Numbered from the stretch's first letter, positions 25,849-39,916 are shown. The stretch is 64,000 bases of DNA from Corydoras sp. C115 (GCA_019802505.1 JAFMOC010000009.1:9733501-9797500); one strand, 5' to 3'. Numbers and translations are program-made. The notes: generated by a model from the sequence alone, not told the origin.

Positions 25849-26803
25849 AAGCACTTTTTTAAGAGGTAGACAGAAAAGGTCAAACCTACTCCACAGGTAC
25901 ACTTCCAGAGGCTTAGAATACAAGAATGAGCAATGTTAACTTTTATCTTATGTAATGTATAATTTGTATCACTGTCATTTATGTGACAAATTTGGAAATT
26001 CCAAATTCAAAACAATATATGAAGCAAGTGTGTATATAAAAATTACTATATTCTACAATATTACAATATTACAATATAACTACAATATTCATATTGTGTT
26101 CTTTGAATTAAATTTTTTCAGTCCTATTGCAACAGGTGTAAAAATTACACTCCAATCCATTCAATCTGCATTTAACAATCATTTGTGAAATATTGTATTG
26201 TTTCTTTTTTGGTCTTGTAATAGGAGGACACCACTGCAACAAGCCTATTTGCATTTTTTATTTTTTCAGCCCTTAAAGTCCACAATTAACTGCAAGTGTT
26301 GCTTTTTGAAGTGGAAATGTTTAGAAACCACAGCAACCTGGCCACAAAGTAGCAGACTATGTAATATTATGGAGCTAAGTTGCGTAGTGAATTAAAGTTG
26401 CCAATGCTCTGCTGACTTCCAAACCTCTGGCATTAACTTTAGTTAAACTATATGCTGGAAGCTTTATTTTAAAGGATTCTACTACTGCTGAGCAGCTGCA
26501 TGCATGACTTGCACCACTAAGCACAATGCCATGCTTCTGATGGAGTGGTATAAAGCATGCCATCACTGGACTCTGAAGCAGAGGAAAGTTTTATGAGAGT
26601 GTTGAATCACTTTTTGAAAAGTCTGCTGAACTGAGAATAATGTCCTTTAAGCACCGCAGTATGATTAGAAAAACACTAACACAAATGTTGCAACATATAA
26701 ACTACCGTTTTTGATTGTATTTTACAAAAAACAAATTTAGAATGCATATTTTTTATTTTAGTTGGTGCTATATTAGCATATGGTGTTTATAGTGTTTTGT
26801 AAT

Positions 26804-26970
26804 CATTACATTACATTACATTCTTGTCATTTGGTAAACATTTTTATGCAAAGCGTGTTACAAGTATCTCGATTAAATGGGTCAGAGGATGGGTCAGCAC
26901 CCTGGAGCAATGTGGCTTAAGAGACTTAACTTTTAGATTGATAGCTCAACACCCCAACCACAGAGTACTT
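26804..26970 (-). repeat. Eroded LINE/SINE-type dispersed repeat
   Basis: A TTACA tandem is followed by CTTGTCATTTGGTAAACATTTTTATGCAAAGCG. This is a diverged form of the LINE-tail word seen at 34057 and 59563. It continues as GGGTCAGAGG...CCCTGGAGCAATGTGGCTTAAGAG, a body typical of a different, common fish retroposon family that shares the same 3' tail. Read on the minus strand, the tail lies at the low-coordinate end. Internal deletions are likely. Confidence 0.6.
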
Positions 26971-29900
26971 TGCATTCTTACAATGACGTTATGAACCGCA
27001 TGAGCTCGGAGATATAGCATAAACTTTGGCCACATGGACCTGGGAGAACTTTAGAGTCGTTTGTAAACACAGTCCACCACTGCATTAAAAATGCTTGTTT
27101 CAAGCAGGAATGGTCCAAAAGTTACTTTTGAATCTGTATTCACCCAAAACATATATTTGTTCACTATTTCCTTTTAATAACAGGTGTAATTTAGGAAATG
27201 ATTTAAAGTGTAACTGTTCAGATTTATGTCCAAAAATAAATGTGGAAGCTCTATTTAATTTAACTTCAGTCACTCGAGTTGGACACACCAGTATAATTAG
27301 TCAATTTTGTTGCAATCTGCTCTGTATTGTCTGTGTGGAGATACAACACTTCCATAACAAAATACTTGTCAGTTAACCTCTAACTTGTTTTGTAAGTAAT
27401 GGGCTTCTATTTCTATTTAACATTAAGAGCCATGGATAAAAAATGAAGGTTGAGAGCCACCCACTCCTCAAACTAAACAAGTCCTTATCTAAACTATAGC
27501 AATGAAATTTCATTTTGTGATCTTTGCTTACATTCCAGTCATCAAGAAGCAACCCGTTGAGATAAACAATTCGATCACTTTCATTTTGCCCCCACCCTCC
27601 CCACCTTCAGTCTCTAAACTTGAAACCACACTTTATAACCTCTCAGACCATTTGAGAAAATTTATCACTGCTGAATCCTGCTGTAAGTCTCTCAGCAGGC
27701 TGTGATTTGCCAAGTCCTAAATTTCCTGACGTGTCAAGGCCTGAAAGAGCATGTAGGCCCCGTGAAACTTTGGGATGATTCCACATTAACCCTAAAAAAT
27801 GGGATCTGGACATTAGATGTCACCATTCCACATTACATTAGTTTAAGCATGTCACAATTTTAGGCTATAATTTATGCTTGTAGATGTATAAAGCATGTCC
27901 TGCTCAGTTTAATTAAGACTAAACAGTTGCCAAAACGTGTCTTTGCTCAGACACAGCCTGGTGCTGAATGCCAATTTAAAGTCATAGATTGTGCCAAGTT
28001 GGTATGCCAGGAAACAGGAAATGGATCACTGCATTGTGTCACCACAAAACAACAGTAGATTGGTTCCCAGGGCCAAACTGCTCCTACAAAAAGAATTACA
28101 TCATCTCTGAAATGCTTTACACTCGACCACTCACCCTTCAGTTGATTAAAATAGCAACTACAATGCACAGCTACACCAATGGCCCAAAGGTTTAGTCACA
28201 TACCCACATTACTCATTAACACCTACTACTATTGCACAATTTGCAGTTATGGTCATATATTTCTTTAACATACTGTGAGGTGTTATTAATATTTCATAAA
28301 TTGCATTAGTGTCCAGTCACTGGACAAATAATTAAAATGCCAAGCTTGGATCCTTTTAAACTGTCTAACAATATAAAGCTTCCCTTTTGTTAAAATCATT
28401 AGCTTTCATTAGCTGATTCATTATTAAACCACTTTAAATTTACCTGTGTAAACAATAAATGTTCTGACCATGCAAAAGTAAACTATGGTGGAACCACTTT
28501 AAATTACCCCATAAATGTGCCCATTGGGATCAGTTACATACAAACATGCAATGTACTTGTAATGGACATAATGTTATGGATTTTTTTTTTTTTATAAATT
28601 ATTGGGAACTAAAGAGTCTGCAGTGACTGTCTAAAAGAGCATGACAAACACCAAAATTACAATTTAGTTTAAAGAATAATGCAATGGGTTTTTTTTTTTT
28701 TTTTTTTTTGAATGACTCGACTACAATTTATATATTCTATAATACATTATGACTGTTTGTGTAATTTAAAGAAGACACTTAAAAAAAAAAAATTAAGCAG
28801 TTAAAGAGACAATTTAATTGTGATGTGTTTTTATTAAATTAGAAATTATTTTCCTCCTGTTTTGCAGCAACACTGATGTAAACATTTGACGTGCTGCTTT
28901 ACAGTCAGTGAATGTTTCTACTGGCACCAATAACTAAATCACTCAATCAATGTGTTTTTCCTGCTATGCTGAAAGACCTGCCATTACATGTAGTATATAA
29001 ATAGTAATGAATTTGATACTGATACTCAAGTGCCTGACTGAAGAAAGAGACGGGCATATTTCTCAGATGTGTTTATAAAGTCTGGTGAGACCATATGTCA
29101 AACAGACAAAAAGAGGTAGGTTAAAAATGAGGAAGAAAGGCATGGTGCATTCCCACACAAGTCATCATGCATAAACTCGCATACATGTGGACATTGTGAC
29201 CTGGAAGCAGTATGAATCTGCATGCTACTACTGACAGTGAGGAAACATCTCTGACCACCATTCTCCTCATCTGTCATTGTTACTGAGCGCTTAACAGTGG
29301 GAGGTGGGTTTGTGTAGTGCTATGATTCAGCTTGGCACCGTTGGTTTGTTTTTACTTTTCTAGCAGCATATCAGACATAATTCCACACATTCCACACCCG
29401 ACATTTTCCTCAACTGGAGTGTTGCCATAGGCCACATGCGCTCATTGACCTCACTTCACTTCACTACAGTAAAGACATGTCCATGCATAGCAAATGAACC
29501 TCACAATAACATGATTAATATATTCACTAGAGGTAGGCATTTTAAGGACACTGAATTGGATAACAATTTCATAGACAATAAGAGTTTATTAAATGTGGAA
29601 GTGCCCCAGGATTTTTATGATTAAACGGATTGAATGTGTTTTGTAATAATTGATGGTGTAAACAGTGCAATTAAAGCTTCAAAGAAGGAATTTTAAGCTT
29701 TTTAAGCTAAATTGTCTTGTTACATTTAGACCTTTGCCAATAAATTAATGTATAATGACTAATGCCATTATGAACTGATTTTACGATAAGACACATGCAG
29801 AAATAATTTTTGAACACTGTCCAAAGGAGAACCCTGTGCACCATCTGGCATAACCTGTGAAAAAATAAAGTCTTCTATAATCAAAAATGTTTGGTGTGTG

Positions 29901-31210
29901 AAGGGTATAGTTGTGCTTAATTGTATTTGTATTGGAAGATTGACTTGGTGATTTTAATCTTCATTCATCATTTGTCATTCATTACTTCCTGTTTCAGCAG
30001 AGTGTCGGCTCCCTTAATTATGCTGGTACGCAGATACTTGTCTCTACATGCAATTTACAGGCAAGAATCCGGGGACTGAGCCCATACCATCCATTGCAAG
30101 ATTGCTTGTTCTTCTTTGCACTGACTACAATTCTTATGATTTGAATAGTAATCGTCGTGACGATATGAATCAATACTCCTATTGATGCAACTGCCTAAAT
30201 ATCTAAACTGAATCAATGTATGTTCAGTACTATGAGGTTAACCAGAGACAATCCTGAAAACTGTAGTTTTTTTTAATATAAAGCATATGTAGTACTTCAT
30301 CCAATAGGCAGGTTTAAAATAACAAGGCTTTTAAGGAACCTGTTATTGTTTAAAGAGTTCGTGTCCACTTCCACATGAGGACATCATCTAGTTACATCTA
30401 AAATATTTGTAGACTATTTTTCATGTACAGTATGGTAAACATTTACTCAAGGCAGGGGAAGGTGAAGACCACGGCACATGCTCCAGCATGTGTTTCTCGA
30501 TTTTCGTACAATTGAGAAAATTTGAAACTTAAAGCATGTGTGACCTAAATCATGGCTTTAAGACGACCTAAGCAGCTGAGCTAAGCCCTAACTGTGGCTG
30601 ACTGTCATTTTGATGAGGCAGAATATTTTAGTGTCAATGTTAAATAAATGATTTGTAGTATAAATAGTTAGTATACTGGACAAATGACCAGTAAGTGATG
30701 GTTTCATCAAGAGCAGTCAGTTACTTTAGATTTTGTGCAATGTTGACTTATACCACCAGCTACCAAACAGTTTTAAGGTAAAGTAGATTCACCTTTTATA
30801 TGATGAGCAAAAAAACAGCAATGGTCACATCACAAATTCCTTATATTAAATACTTTATATGGATCGAGTTGGCTGACATCATACTGGTAACATTTAGTGT
30901 GCAGCATTACCAGCAGACACTTTGGCAATGAAGTGTTAAGGAAATGTTAGGCATTGAAATTGTACAGACAGTATTCTAAATATTAAAATCTCCTAGCACT
31001 CCACAAAAAAAAAACATTTGCAAGTTGTAATATCCGGTGGTATTAGAGGGTGTTTTCAGTTAAAGGGGTACATATTTTAAAACAATGAAATTTGTGAAAA
31101 AAAAAAAAAATCATAACAGAAAAGGTTTCTGTCTGATGGCTTTTCCTTGCAGTTGTGTTTTTTGTGCTAGCAATGTAAAAAAAAAAAAAATAGTTTAATG
31201 GTGTCACACG
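26971..31210. other. Gene-free AT-rich DNA
   Basis: Open frames stay below 95 codons and none shows a domain. Poly(T) runs lie at 28570-28583 and 28689-28709, and poly(A) runs near 28780, 31098 and 31176. An acceptor-like TTTTCCTCCTGTTTTGCAG ends at 28868 but the downstream sequence closes quickly in all frames. No repeat family was recognised. Confidence 0.5.
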
Positions 31211-31214
31211 CCTC

Positions 31215-31532
31215 ATGTCACCCATATGGCTCAGTCATTCAGCTTGTTTAAAGAGGACATATTATTCACACACCTTAACACTACTTGTGCATATACAGTT
31301 AATAGCTTCAATTAAGACAACCTGGTCAGAGAGCCACCGACCAAACCCAAAGATCTCCAGCCACGGGCTCATAATTGTTAAGTCACTAATAAAACAGTGC
31401 TTTTTCAATCATTTTAGGGAACAATTAATTACTGTTTTGTTTAACTTAATTGCTCTATCATTTAGCTGGTCACACACTGAAGGTTCTTACCTTAAAGAAC
31501 CAACTGTTCAGGAGAAGACAAGTTTTCAGTAA
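31215..31532. other. Candidate conserved non-coding island
   Basis: The stretch includes TCATAATTGTTAAGTCACTAATAAAAC near 31369, AACAATTAATTACTG near 31420 and CTTAATTGCTC near 31445, a dense run of homeodomain-like TAAT words. A 105-codon plus-strand frame spans it with no recognised family. An enhancer-like element fits better than a gene, but this rests on motif density alone. Confidence 0.28.
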
Positions 31533-32329
31533 ATATGAATAGATTTTTTTTTTATTTTAGATGAAATGTGTCAGGTTATTATTCATAGTCAGTGTTACAA
31601 CTGCTGATAAGGAAAAGGTTTTTAGAAAATTGTGCTATGTGTTTCTCTGGTGGGTTAGTTAATAGCTATCATTTAGGACGTGGGCACAGTTTGTAGTGTG
31701 CTGGTATGTATGTTATTATGAGTTAGCACATCCTGTGCTAAAGATCTATGTGGGAAGAGGTTTATTATCATTTCACTGTATTATTCATTTCTAAATAGTA
31801 AATATTGACTGCCTCTCTCTGTATTGGCAGATTTTATTATATTATTTGATATTTACTAGTACCATGGAATTTTGTTAGTAACTGTTCAGACATGATAGCC
31901 TAAAAAAAAGTACACCATATTTAAGCAAAGATGATTGCATGTCCAAATTCTGGTGTATCAGATTAAAAAAACATTCTTAACATTTAGCAACATAGAAATC
32001 CTTGAATCTCGCAAGCAAATCACAGTACAACAACAAACAGCCTAAACTCATTAAAGTCCCGATGATTAAAGAAGACAAATGGGATTGATGTGGTGTCTTC
32101 ATCTCATCTTGTCAAACATTATATAGTTTGTCAATGATTTTAAAACATATCAAACCATCTTATTACCCTGACAAAGCTAAGGCACTTGGTTTTCTTTTGA
32201 TCATAAAGGACTTTTTGAGTATTAATTCTGTACTGTACCTTGGGTTCTGTATCCAGATTTGAAGCGTGGTTCCCATCTGTTTGCTATGAAATTATAAATC
32301 ACCTGCAGTGTTGCCTCCCAAGGGCAATG

Positions 32330-32560
32330 CTTCCACTTGAGTTCTCGATGAATCAAAGAGTTTAGCTTGGCCTCAGATAAACAGTCCTTTAATCTCAGCC
32401 TTCACGCGTATAGCGTGTTAACCTTTCCGGTTCCACTTGCCTACGAATTTGCAATTACACAAGGACATAAACAATCAAACTGCACAGTTCTAAAGGAGCG
32501 AGAGGAAATTGCTCCATGTGTGAGACCCCTTGTTTTGCTAAACACATTTCAGATCAAAAT
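32330..32560. other. Candidate conserved non-coding island
   Basis: Compared with the neighbours this is a balanced-composition block with AATCAAAGAGTTTAG (TCF-like), TTTGCAATTACAC (homeodomain-like), ATAAACAATCAAAC (Sox/forkhead-like) and two CpG-bearing words around 32405-32440. A 65-codon frame overlaps it without family similarity. Confidence 0.28.
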
Positions 32561-32569
32561 ATAACCTCA

Positions 32570-33956
32570 TAAACAAAGGGGAATGGTAACTCACCAGAGA
32601 GCTGGATACAATATTCAAGATGATGGACGAGCAACTTGATTGTGTCAGAGTTGATGACCAAGCTTAATTATAAATACATTATTGAGTATAAGTGTATTTT
32701 TTAAAGGACATAAAATGAATAGCATTGTAATATGGAACACAAGCAGCAAATCCATTTTAGTTTTTAAAACCGTAAATAAGTGCTCTGCATTGTAAATGGT
32801 TAAGTAGGTGCATCTAGTTATTGGGCTGGCAATGCAGGTTTGAAGAGGTGCTCAAAATGATTTGTATTGTTGCCGCCTGAACAAGCTCAAGTCAGGACTG
32901 ACACTAATTGAATCCATAAGCCTGCTGTGTTTCATCCTTAACTGTTGCTTTCGTGATGTTCCAGAAAACTTTATGGTTTGACAGCTGGAATCTATTTTTT
33001 CTCAGGGTTCTCGTGTAAAAGTCTGCTCGGAGGGAACGCACAGGAGAGAGGGCGCAAGTGTGAGGGTGAAGTCTTGGGGGTGGGGGGTGAAGCAGTAGCA
33101 TTTTATTTTTATCATGGCATTTTATTTTTAGTGTTAAGATCCCAGGGAAACACCAGTGATTGGTTTCTTTTTCTGCAAAGGATGCACGATAAAATACATG
33201 TAGCAAATTTTTAATCACATTAATTGTATTTGATCAGGTCTGATGTCAACTGGCTGATATTAAGTACAGTGGAGTAAAATGATTAATAGCTCTAGACATA
33301 TAGTAAATATTTTTCTGTTTAAATTGCCATGTCTACTATATATATATATTTTTAATGCTTTTAAAAGCAATGTCCACAAGCAATACAGTAATGAAGGCAG
33401 TTTATTATCTCCAGTTAATCTATCAACATGTCATTCATTTGTGGAAATGATCTGAAGTCACTAAACTCTTGCAGGCATGGAAAGGGAATGCTGATATCTG
33501 CCGCATCTCTATTCCACCAAAGAATCAGGAAGCACTCAGAATATTATGTGCACATTATATTTTTGAGTATGATTTATGTCATCAGCATAAATATGTTAAC
33601 AATATAAATGATGAAAAGAAATTTTTTAGACAAACATTTCCAGAGTCATAGAGTTCATGACGTGATACTATCAAATAACTGAAGGTTAAATGCATTACTC
33701 ATCTAGGACTTGAATGGCCAACCTCTTTACTGATGCACTATTTCATTTGCTACTGAGCGAACACTAACACATTATTTAATACTACACCCAAACAACTGCA
33801 AGATGTCAAAACATGCTCTCAGTCCAACCCTAGCTATAAAAGTATGACTGAAATAAGCAGCCACTGTAACTGAATAACAGGGCTACTTTAAAGCAGTAGA
33901 CATAATAGATACAAGAGAGACGCACTGAATGGCACTGTGATTATTATTGTCTGTAC
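32570..33956. other. Gene-free DNA
   Basis: A 104-codon minus-strand frame (32904-33218) overlaps a 78-codon plus-strand frame. Neither has a recognisable domain, and a G-rich patch (33070-33090) biases both. A short (TA)n lies near 33335. No repeat family was recognised. Confidence 0.4.
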
Positions 33957-34061
<105 letters not shown>

Positions 34062-34185
34062 TTAGTCATTTAGAAGACGCTTTTATCCAAAGCAAATTAC
34101 AAATGAGAATATTACAAGTCAGAAGTTATGGAGAAAACCAACTATACTGTAAATTCATCAAATCTGATTGTTATTTGATGCTGTG

Positions 34186-34224
34186 CCCCCCCCCCCCCCT
34201 CCCTTTTTTTTTTTTTTTTTTTTT
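34186..34224 (-). other. Homopurine tract in LINE 3' UTR
   Basis: On the plus strand there are fourteen C, T, three C, then twenty-one T. In LINE RNA orientation this is A21-GGG-A-G14, directly after the stop codon at 34226-34228. The separate L2 tail at 59563-59724 has the equivalent tract (C9 plus T-rich at 59687-59717), so it belongs to the family and is not local slippage only. It could form a G-quadruplex or triplex; that is inference. Confidence 0.8.
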
Positions 34225-34225
34225 C

Positions 34226-35300
34226 CTACAACAGGTATTTGAGATGCGTCTTTAGTAGTTTCTTAAAACTGCTTAGTGATTCTGCCTTACGGACAGAGTT
34301 GGGAAGAGGGTAAGATCCAGAATGTTTCTGTAGGCCAGAGTCAGTGACTTGTACTGAATGTGGGCAGGTACAGGGAGCCAATGGAGGGAAATGAGTAATG
34401 GAGTGACATGAGTTCGCTTGGGCTGGTTAAACACGAGTCGGGCTGCAGAGTTTTGAATTAGTTGAAGAGGTCTGATTGTGGAAGCTGGGATACCGGCAAG
34501 TAGCGATTTACAATAATCAAGCCGGGATAGGACTAGGGCTTGAACAAGCAGTTGGGTAGCATTTTCAGTCAAGAAGTGTCTGATCTTCCTTATGTTGTAA
34601 AGAAGGAATCTGCAGGAACGGGCAGTTTTGATCACATGATCAGAGAGTTTAAGGTGGGAGTCTATTGTGAAACCAAGGTTCCGGACCGAATCGGTTGGGG
34701 AGATTGTGGAGCCGTCAATTTGGAAGGTCAGGTCGTGATGAATTGAGGGTTTAGCTGGGATAATGAGAATCTCTGTTTTTTCTAAATTTAATTTGAGATG
34801 ACGGGCCTTCATCTTCCAAACAGATATGTCGGTGAGGCAGGCAGATATCCGATTTGAGATGGTGGTGTCATCAGGGGCAAAAGACAGATGAAGCTGAGTG
34901 TCATCAGCATAGCAGTGGTAAGAGAAACCATGCGCCTGGATGACTGTGCTCAGTGATGTCATGTATAGTGAGAAGAGGAGAGGACCAAGTACAGAGCCCT
35001 GAGGCACACCAGTGCGTACTTGGTGAGAGTTAGAGATCTCCCCATTCCATGACACTTTGAAGGTCCTTCCTGTGAGATAGGATCGAAACCATTCAAGTGT
35101 CGTATCAGAAAAGCCTAATTCAGATAGATTGAACAGTAGAATCTGATGATTTACTGTATCAAAGGCTGCAGAAAGGTCTAACAAAATGAGGACAGAGGAC
35201 TGAGATTTGGCTTTGGCAGATTTAAGTGAGTATACTGTCTCCTTGGAGTGACCACATCTAAAACCGGACTGATTGGGATCAAGGAGATTATTCTGAGTGT
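34226..35300 (-). pseudogene. L2 reverse transcriptase remnant
   Basis: An RNA-directed DNA polymerase that would copy LINE RNA at a nicked target. The longest frame (34273-35184, 303 codons) opens with the LDLSAAFDTV block, followed by the VPQGSVLGPLLFS block (about 34970-35007) and the YADD catalytic motif at 34900-34911. The same frame extends upstream to about 35290 through an NQSGFRCGHS block. Near the C-terminus the frame shifts at about 34290-34330, and only after the shift does the typical SLSSFKKLLKTHL ending appear. Relative to family length, some tens of residues are missing there. A deletion and frameshift at about 35290-35305 separate it from the upstream linker. The catalytic motif is intact but the protein cannot be made whole. 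Confidence 0.85.
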
Positions 35301-36110
35301 TTTAGACAGGAAAGGTAAAAGAGAAACAGGTCTGTAGCTCTCAACCAAATTTGGGTTGAGCGTAGGTTTTTTGAGTAGGGGTTTGATTATGGCCTGTTTG
35401 AAACAATTTGGAAAATTACCAGACGTGAGAGAGGAGTTAATGATGTGTGTGAGTGCTGGTGTGATGGAGGAGGCGATGGATTGAAGAAGGTGGGATGGGA
35501 TGGAATCAAGGGGGCAAGTAGTTGGATTACTGGCAAGAAGAATTTTGTAGCACGTGTGAGATGTAGTGTTGTGGAAATGGTGAGTATGAAAGAGTTTGCT
35601 GATGCCCTCAATCTTTTCTGTAAAAAAGGTTGCAAAGACATCAGCTGAAAGAGCTGATGTGTTAGGAGGGTGAGAGGGAGGAGTTAGTAGTGAGTTGAAG
35701 GTACTGAATAAGGTGCGGCATCTGAGATGCATGTTACCTTGGACTGGAAGAACAAGGATTTAGCAGCAGTTACATCCTTCGAGAAGGTGGCAAGTGTTTC
35801 TAAATCTGAAGACAGACCAGACTTGCGCCATTTTTTTTCGGCGGAACGAAGAGAAGTACGTTGTGTCTCCGTGAGCCAGGGACTGAACGGAGAACTGTGT
35901 GTTTTCCTGGTGGATTTTGGACAGACCTGGTCAAGACATGAAGCCAAGGTGGAGCAGAATGTGCTTGATGCAGTGTTAGTGTCAAGGGTTAAGAAGTTAC
36001 TGATGCTTGGAACGGCATCTGTAATCAAGTCAGCAAAGAGTGTGTTAGAGAGAGCGCTAAGATTGTGACGTACCTGAGATGTTTTACTGATGATCACGGG
36101 AGGTGGTGGA
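35290..36110 (-). pseudogene. L2 ORF2 linker between endonuclease and RT
   Basis: Two frames carry the region between the domains. Frame 35684-36097 (137 codons) holds the Ser/Lys-rich linker, including a SPWLTETQRTSLRSAEKKWRKS block. Frame 35178-35732 holds the FATFFTEKI block and the RT-entry block IIKPLLKKP...YRPVSLLPFLSKTL. They sit in different phases, so at least one frameshift lies near 35690-35730. A second break follows SKTL, where about fifteen family residues appear to be deleted before the RT resumes. Confidence 0.8.
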
Positions 36111-36378
36111 AGAGAAACAGAGAACTGTATGAAGAACTGGTCTGATTAATGAACTGGAGTGACGTGTATGTCCGAAGAGAGACATGAGCGCGTCATGATG
36201 AGGCCGAGCTGGTTGCCAGCCCGGTGGGTAGCTGAGGTTGCGGAGTAGATGGAGGTCCAGGCTGGAGATGAGATCAAGAAACTCAGCGGCGTACGGTCGG
36301 TGTAAGTGAATGTTGAAATCGCCGAGGACGACAAGAGGACAACCATCATCTGGAAGAGATGATAATAACATTAACATA

Positions 36379-36383
<5 letters not shown>
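36111..36383 (-). pseudogene. L2 APE endonuclease, C-terminal fragment
   Basis: This encodes the end of the apurinic-type endonuclease that nicks target DNA. The catalytic GDFN motif is at about 36310-36324, preceded by a SLPDDGCPLVVL block. A THRAGNQL block follows in another phase, so a frameshift lies near 36225-36245. After it, an SDxFF-type block ends the domain. Roughly the first half of the domain is missing at the 5' truncation next to the (TA)n tract. Confidence 0.8.

Positions 36384-36472
<89 letters not shown>
36384..36472. repeat. (TA)n microsatellite between two retroposons
   Basis: About 89 bp of alternating TA lie between the truncated 5' end of the LINE and the 3' tail of the SINE-like repeat. 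Reading frames across it are artefacts. Confidence 0.95.
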
Positions 36473-36932
<460 letters not shown>

Positions 36933-37930
36933 ATATTATTATATATATTGAACTTCATTAATATCAGTTTTATGGGTAAAATATTTTCTCATTTAGAAGC
37001 TAAATGAATAGACTAAGCTTTTCAAACTCTTAATAAAACAAAGTGTTTTAAAGTTAAGTTCCTAAATGAAAATCTATACATTACATTACTTTGTCCTATA
37101 TACAAGGAAATGTAGAAATGTTGAGAGTGTGTGGGGGATTGTTAAATATAAGACTCAAGGGGGAGGTCTCAGTCCATGCTGCAAGCCCTGTAAAGAATGA
37201 CTGGGGCCCTCGTTTATTATGGGAAACAAGGCCTTCCTAGCCATAACTCTTCCCTATTGGTCCAAAGACCTGACTCCCAGTTTACAACCCTCAGCACTAT
37301 TGTCTAAAAGGTCAGAGAAACCTGTTACCATGAGTAAAAAGCCCCAAAATCCCTTCTTTATAGCATTTTAAACATTGCTCATGCTTAATGGACTTGCCGC
37401 CCCTAGCAACTATGTCCCATTGATCATTATATTGAAAATGAACAGAAATGTGTTGCACTGCTAATTTGACTTGGAGTGTAGACTGCACAGGAATTTTGTT
37501 AATAAGCAGATGACTGTTTTTGCTACAGTAAATCAGCTGACTGCATTCCGTTCAACAATTCCCACGCCAAATGCTGCTGTTTACATACTGCAATGTCTAG
37601 ATGAGAAATATTTGTGTTTATGGGACAAAAATATATTCAAGCTCTTGGCTAAATGAAATGAAAAGACCCATATAGGTCCTGTGCTGACATGCTCTCAACT
37701 TCTAATACATTTTTTGGAATTCATTGGCTGAACACTTATCGTGAGATGTTGAATCCTAATGGCTTTCTTCCAACTCTTATACTATCTCTCAAGGCCACAA
37801 TGCAGAGAGAAAAACAAAAGTGTATCTCTTAGTAAAATTTCACACCAGCTCATGTTTAGCAGCTTACAATTTATACAATCTTCATTATATAATTATAATA
37901 AAGATTTCCTTCAAGAAATAGTTGCTATTT

Positions 37931-37934
<4 letters not shown>

Positions 37935-37994
<60 letters not shown>
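37935..37994. repeat. (TA)n microsatellite
   Basis: Sixty bp of alternating TA following a GTGTATATA lead-in. Confidence 0.95.
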
Positions 37995-37996
<2 letters not shown>

Positions 37997-39736
37997 AATT
38001 GCTAACGTCCATGCAATATGAATTAGATTTAAAGATGTGACTGCCCTATATTTGCTTCATGTTTTAGTATTTCTTCACAATAAATAACAGACAGTACATA
38101 ACAGTGCCAGTGTACATTTCTGTAAATTTATTTATTTAAACCCCTGACTATTAAATGAAGTATTAATTATTAAAACATTTTAAATTATTACCCTATGATC
38201 ATGTTGGAATATTTTGAAATGTTTAAAATAAGAAACATTGTGAGGAGGCTTAGTGTGGAACAGTTAACAGTTAACAGTCAGATAGAATTAACATACAGGA
38301 CACCAAGGCACATGCTGTGTATATAATAAAGTGTATTTCATTCAAAAATAGATAAAGTGATTCAGTTCAGTCATTAAAATATTGTGGAAATCCCTTTGAA
38401 ATAATGTATTTTAAAATGTGACCTACTAAAAAAGAATAATTATTGCAATATATCCATAACAAAACAGTGTAAAATAACCTTTTTTATGATGAATTTATAG
38501 AAAATCTAAAACACCATTTTTTGTACTATAGCTCATCCTCAATTATGGTAAAATTTGAGTCATGGCTTAGATCGTTCAGTTGACGACTAAAGAAAAATTC
38601 AGAACCAACATGGGGCAAATCTGTCATATCTGGGGGCTCCTATTTTTCACCATTGATTAGGATTGTATAAATCTTGTAGGGTGGGCCACACATTACTTGG
38701 TTACAGACCATGAATAAAGGGAGTGGAAGATGGCTGTTGTTCCAGCATCCGTACATGCTACCTCATCTTAGCAACACATTGGTGGGTAGTGATTAAATCG
38801 TTGGCTTGGCGGATGGGAAAATAGCACAATGGCTCTGTATGTTGGAGTTAGGGTTGCACCAATGACTCATACACACTGTTGATATTATCAGTTACTTCAT
38901 ATTTTCCCTTTTCAGCCTTATATATTATGCTGCATTCAACATATTTGTTTAATATGTACAGCCTTTTGCCAGTGGTGGGCACACTACTGCTCATCAAAGC
39001 TTCTACAAAAAACAAGCTTATGCATATTTTAATGCACCATTACCATTTATTTACTGTGTCTACAATATTGTAAAGTAAAAACTCACATATGGCACATTTA
39101 ACAGATATTTATTTCAGAAAAAATGTATATATTTAGCCAAAAAAAAAAACTGATCATAACATTTTGAGAAACAAAGATTTTTATTGCAGGAAATTTAAAC
39201 TAGTAGACACTTAGAGGACAAAAAAAAACATGTGTTTTAAGCAGTGGTGACTTCAAGTGCAAAACTGAACAATCGAGGTTAAATTGAAAATTGATTTATA
39301 ATCTTAAGTCTAAAAATGACTATCAGTTTTTTCCATAGTAAGGCTGACTAAAAAGATGTCCTCCCATCTCTGTTAGATATGACCTAACCCAATGAACCAC
39401 ACTTTCCACACACTGGAGCTCTCCCAGGCTTGGTTTAACATTGGAGAAATGGAAAAGTTTTATTGGACTTTATTGTCTTCAATTGCCAAATGATTAAGAT
39501 ATGATGAAGACTGGGTGGTAAAAGTTAGGCAGATCTTTTATAGAATGGTGACTATGAATTGTGTCATTTTGGTTTAATAATCACCTTCAATCACTCTTAT
39601 TAACAGACTGCATTTCTCAGAGTTGCACCACTTACAGAAGAATAATACTCTCATTGGAAACAGCAGTGATTCACACTTATCATTAATTTCTTCTTCACTG
39701 AGTGTGGCAGTTTCTAAATAAGGAAGAGGCTTTTTA

Positions 39737-39916
39737 ATGTCTTCAGCTCTCATTCGGCTGAAAAGGAATGTACTGCATCTGAGGATGCTGGGTGTGGAGA
39801 AGCATGACCATGTCACCTTTAAGAACAGAGCAGTGGCAAATATTCGGAACACTATACAGGCCCAGTCCTGGAAAAAAAACACTTCCTACTGGGTTACCAA
39901 AGCTGGTATTCAGTAA
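39737..39916 (+). other. Short open frame of uncertain nature
   Basis: A 59-codon ATG frame ends at TAA 39914-39916. The product is basic and helical-looking (Arg/Lys/His/Leu-rich N-terminal two thirds), with a composition more protein-like than the surrounding AT noise. No family is recognised. Minus-strand frames of 102 and 86 codons overlap it. There are no clear splice sites. It could be a fragment of a decayed retroposed gene or chance. Confidence 0.12.

Noticed and set aside
34540..36068. Plus-strand frames of 67-113 codons inside the LINE
   Set aside because: They are antisense shadows of the minus-strand reverse transcriptase and linker.
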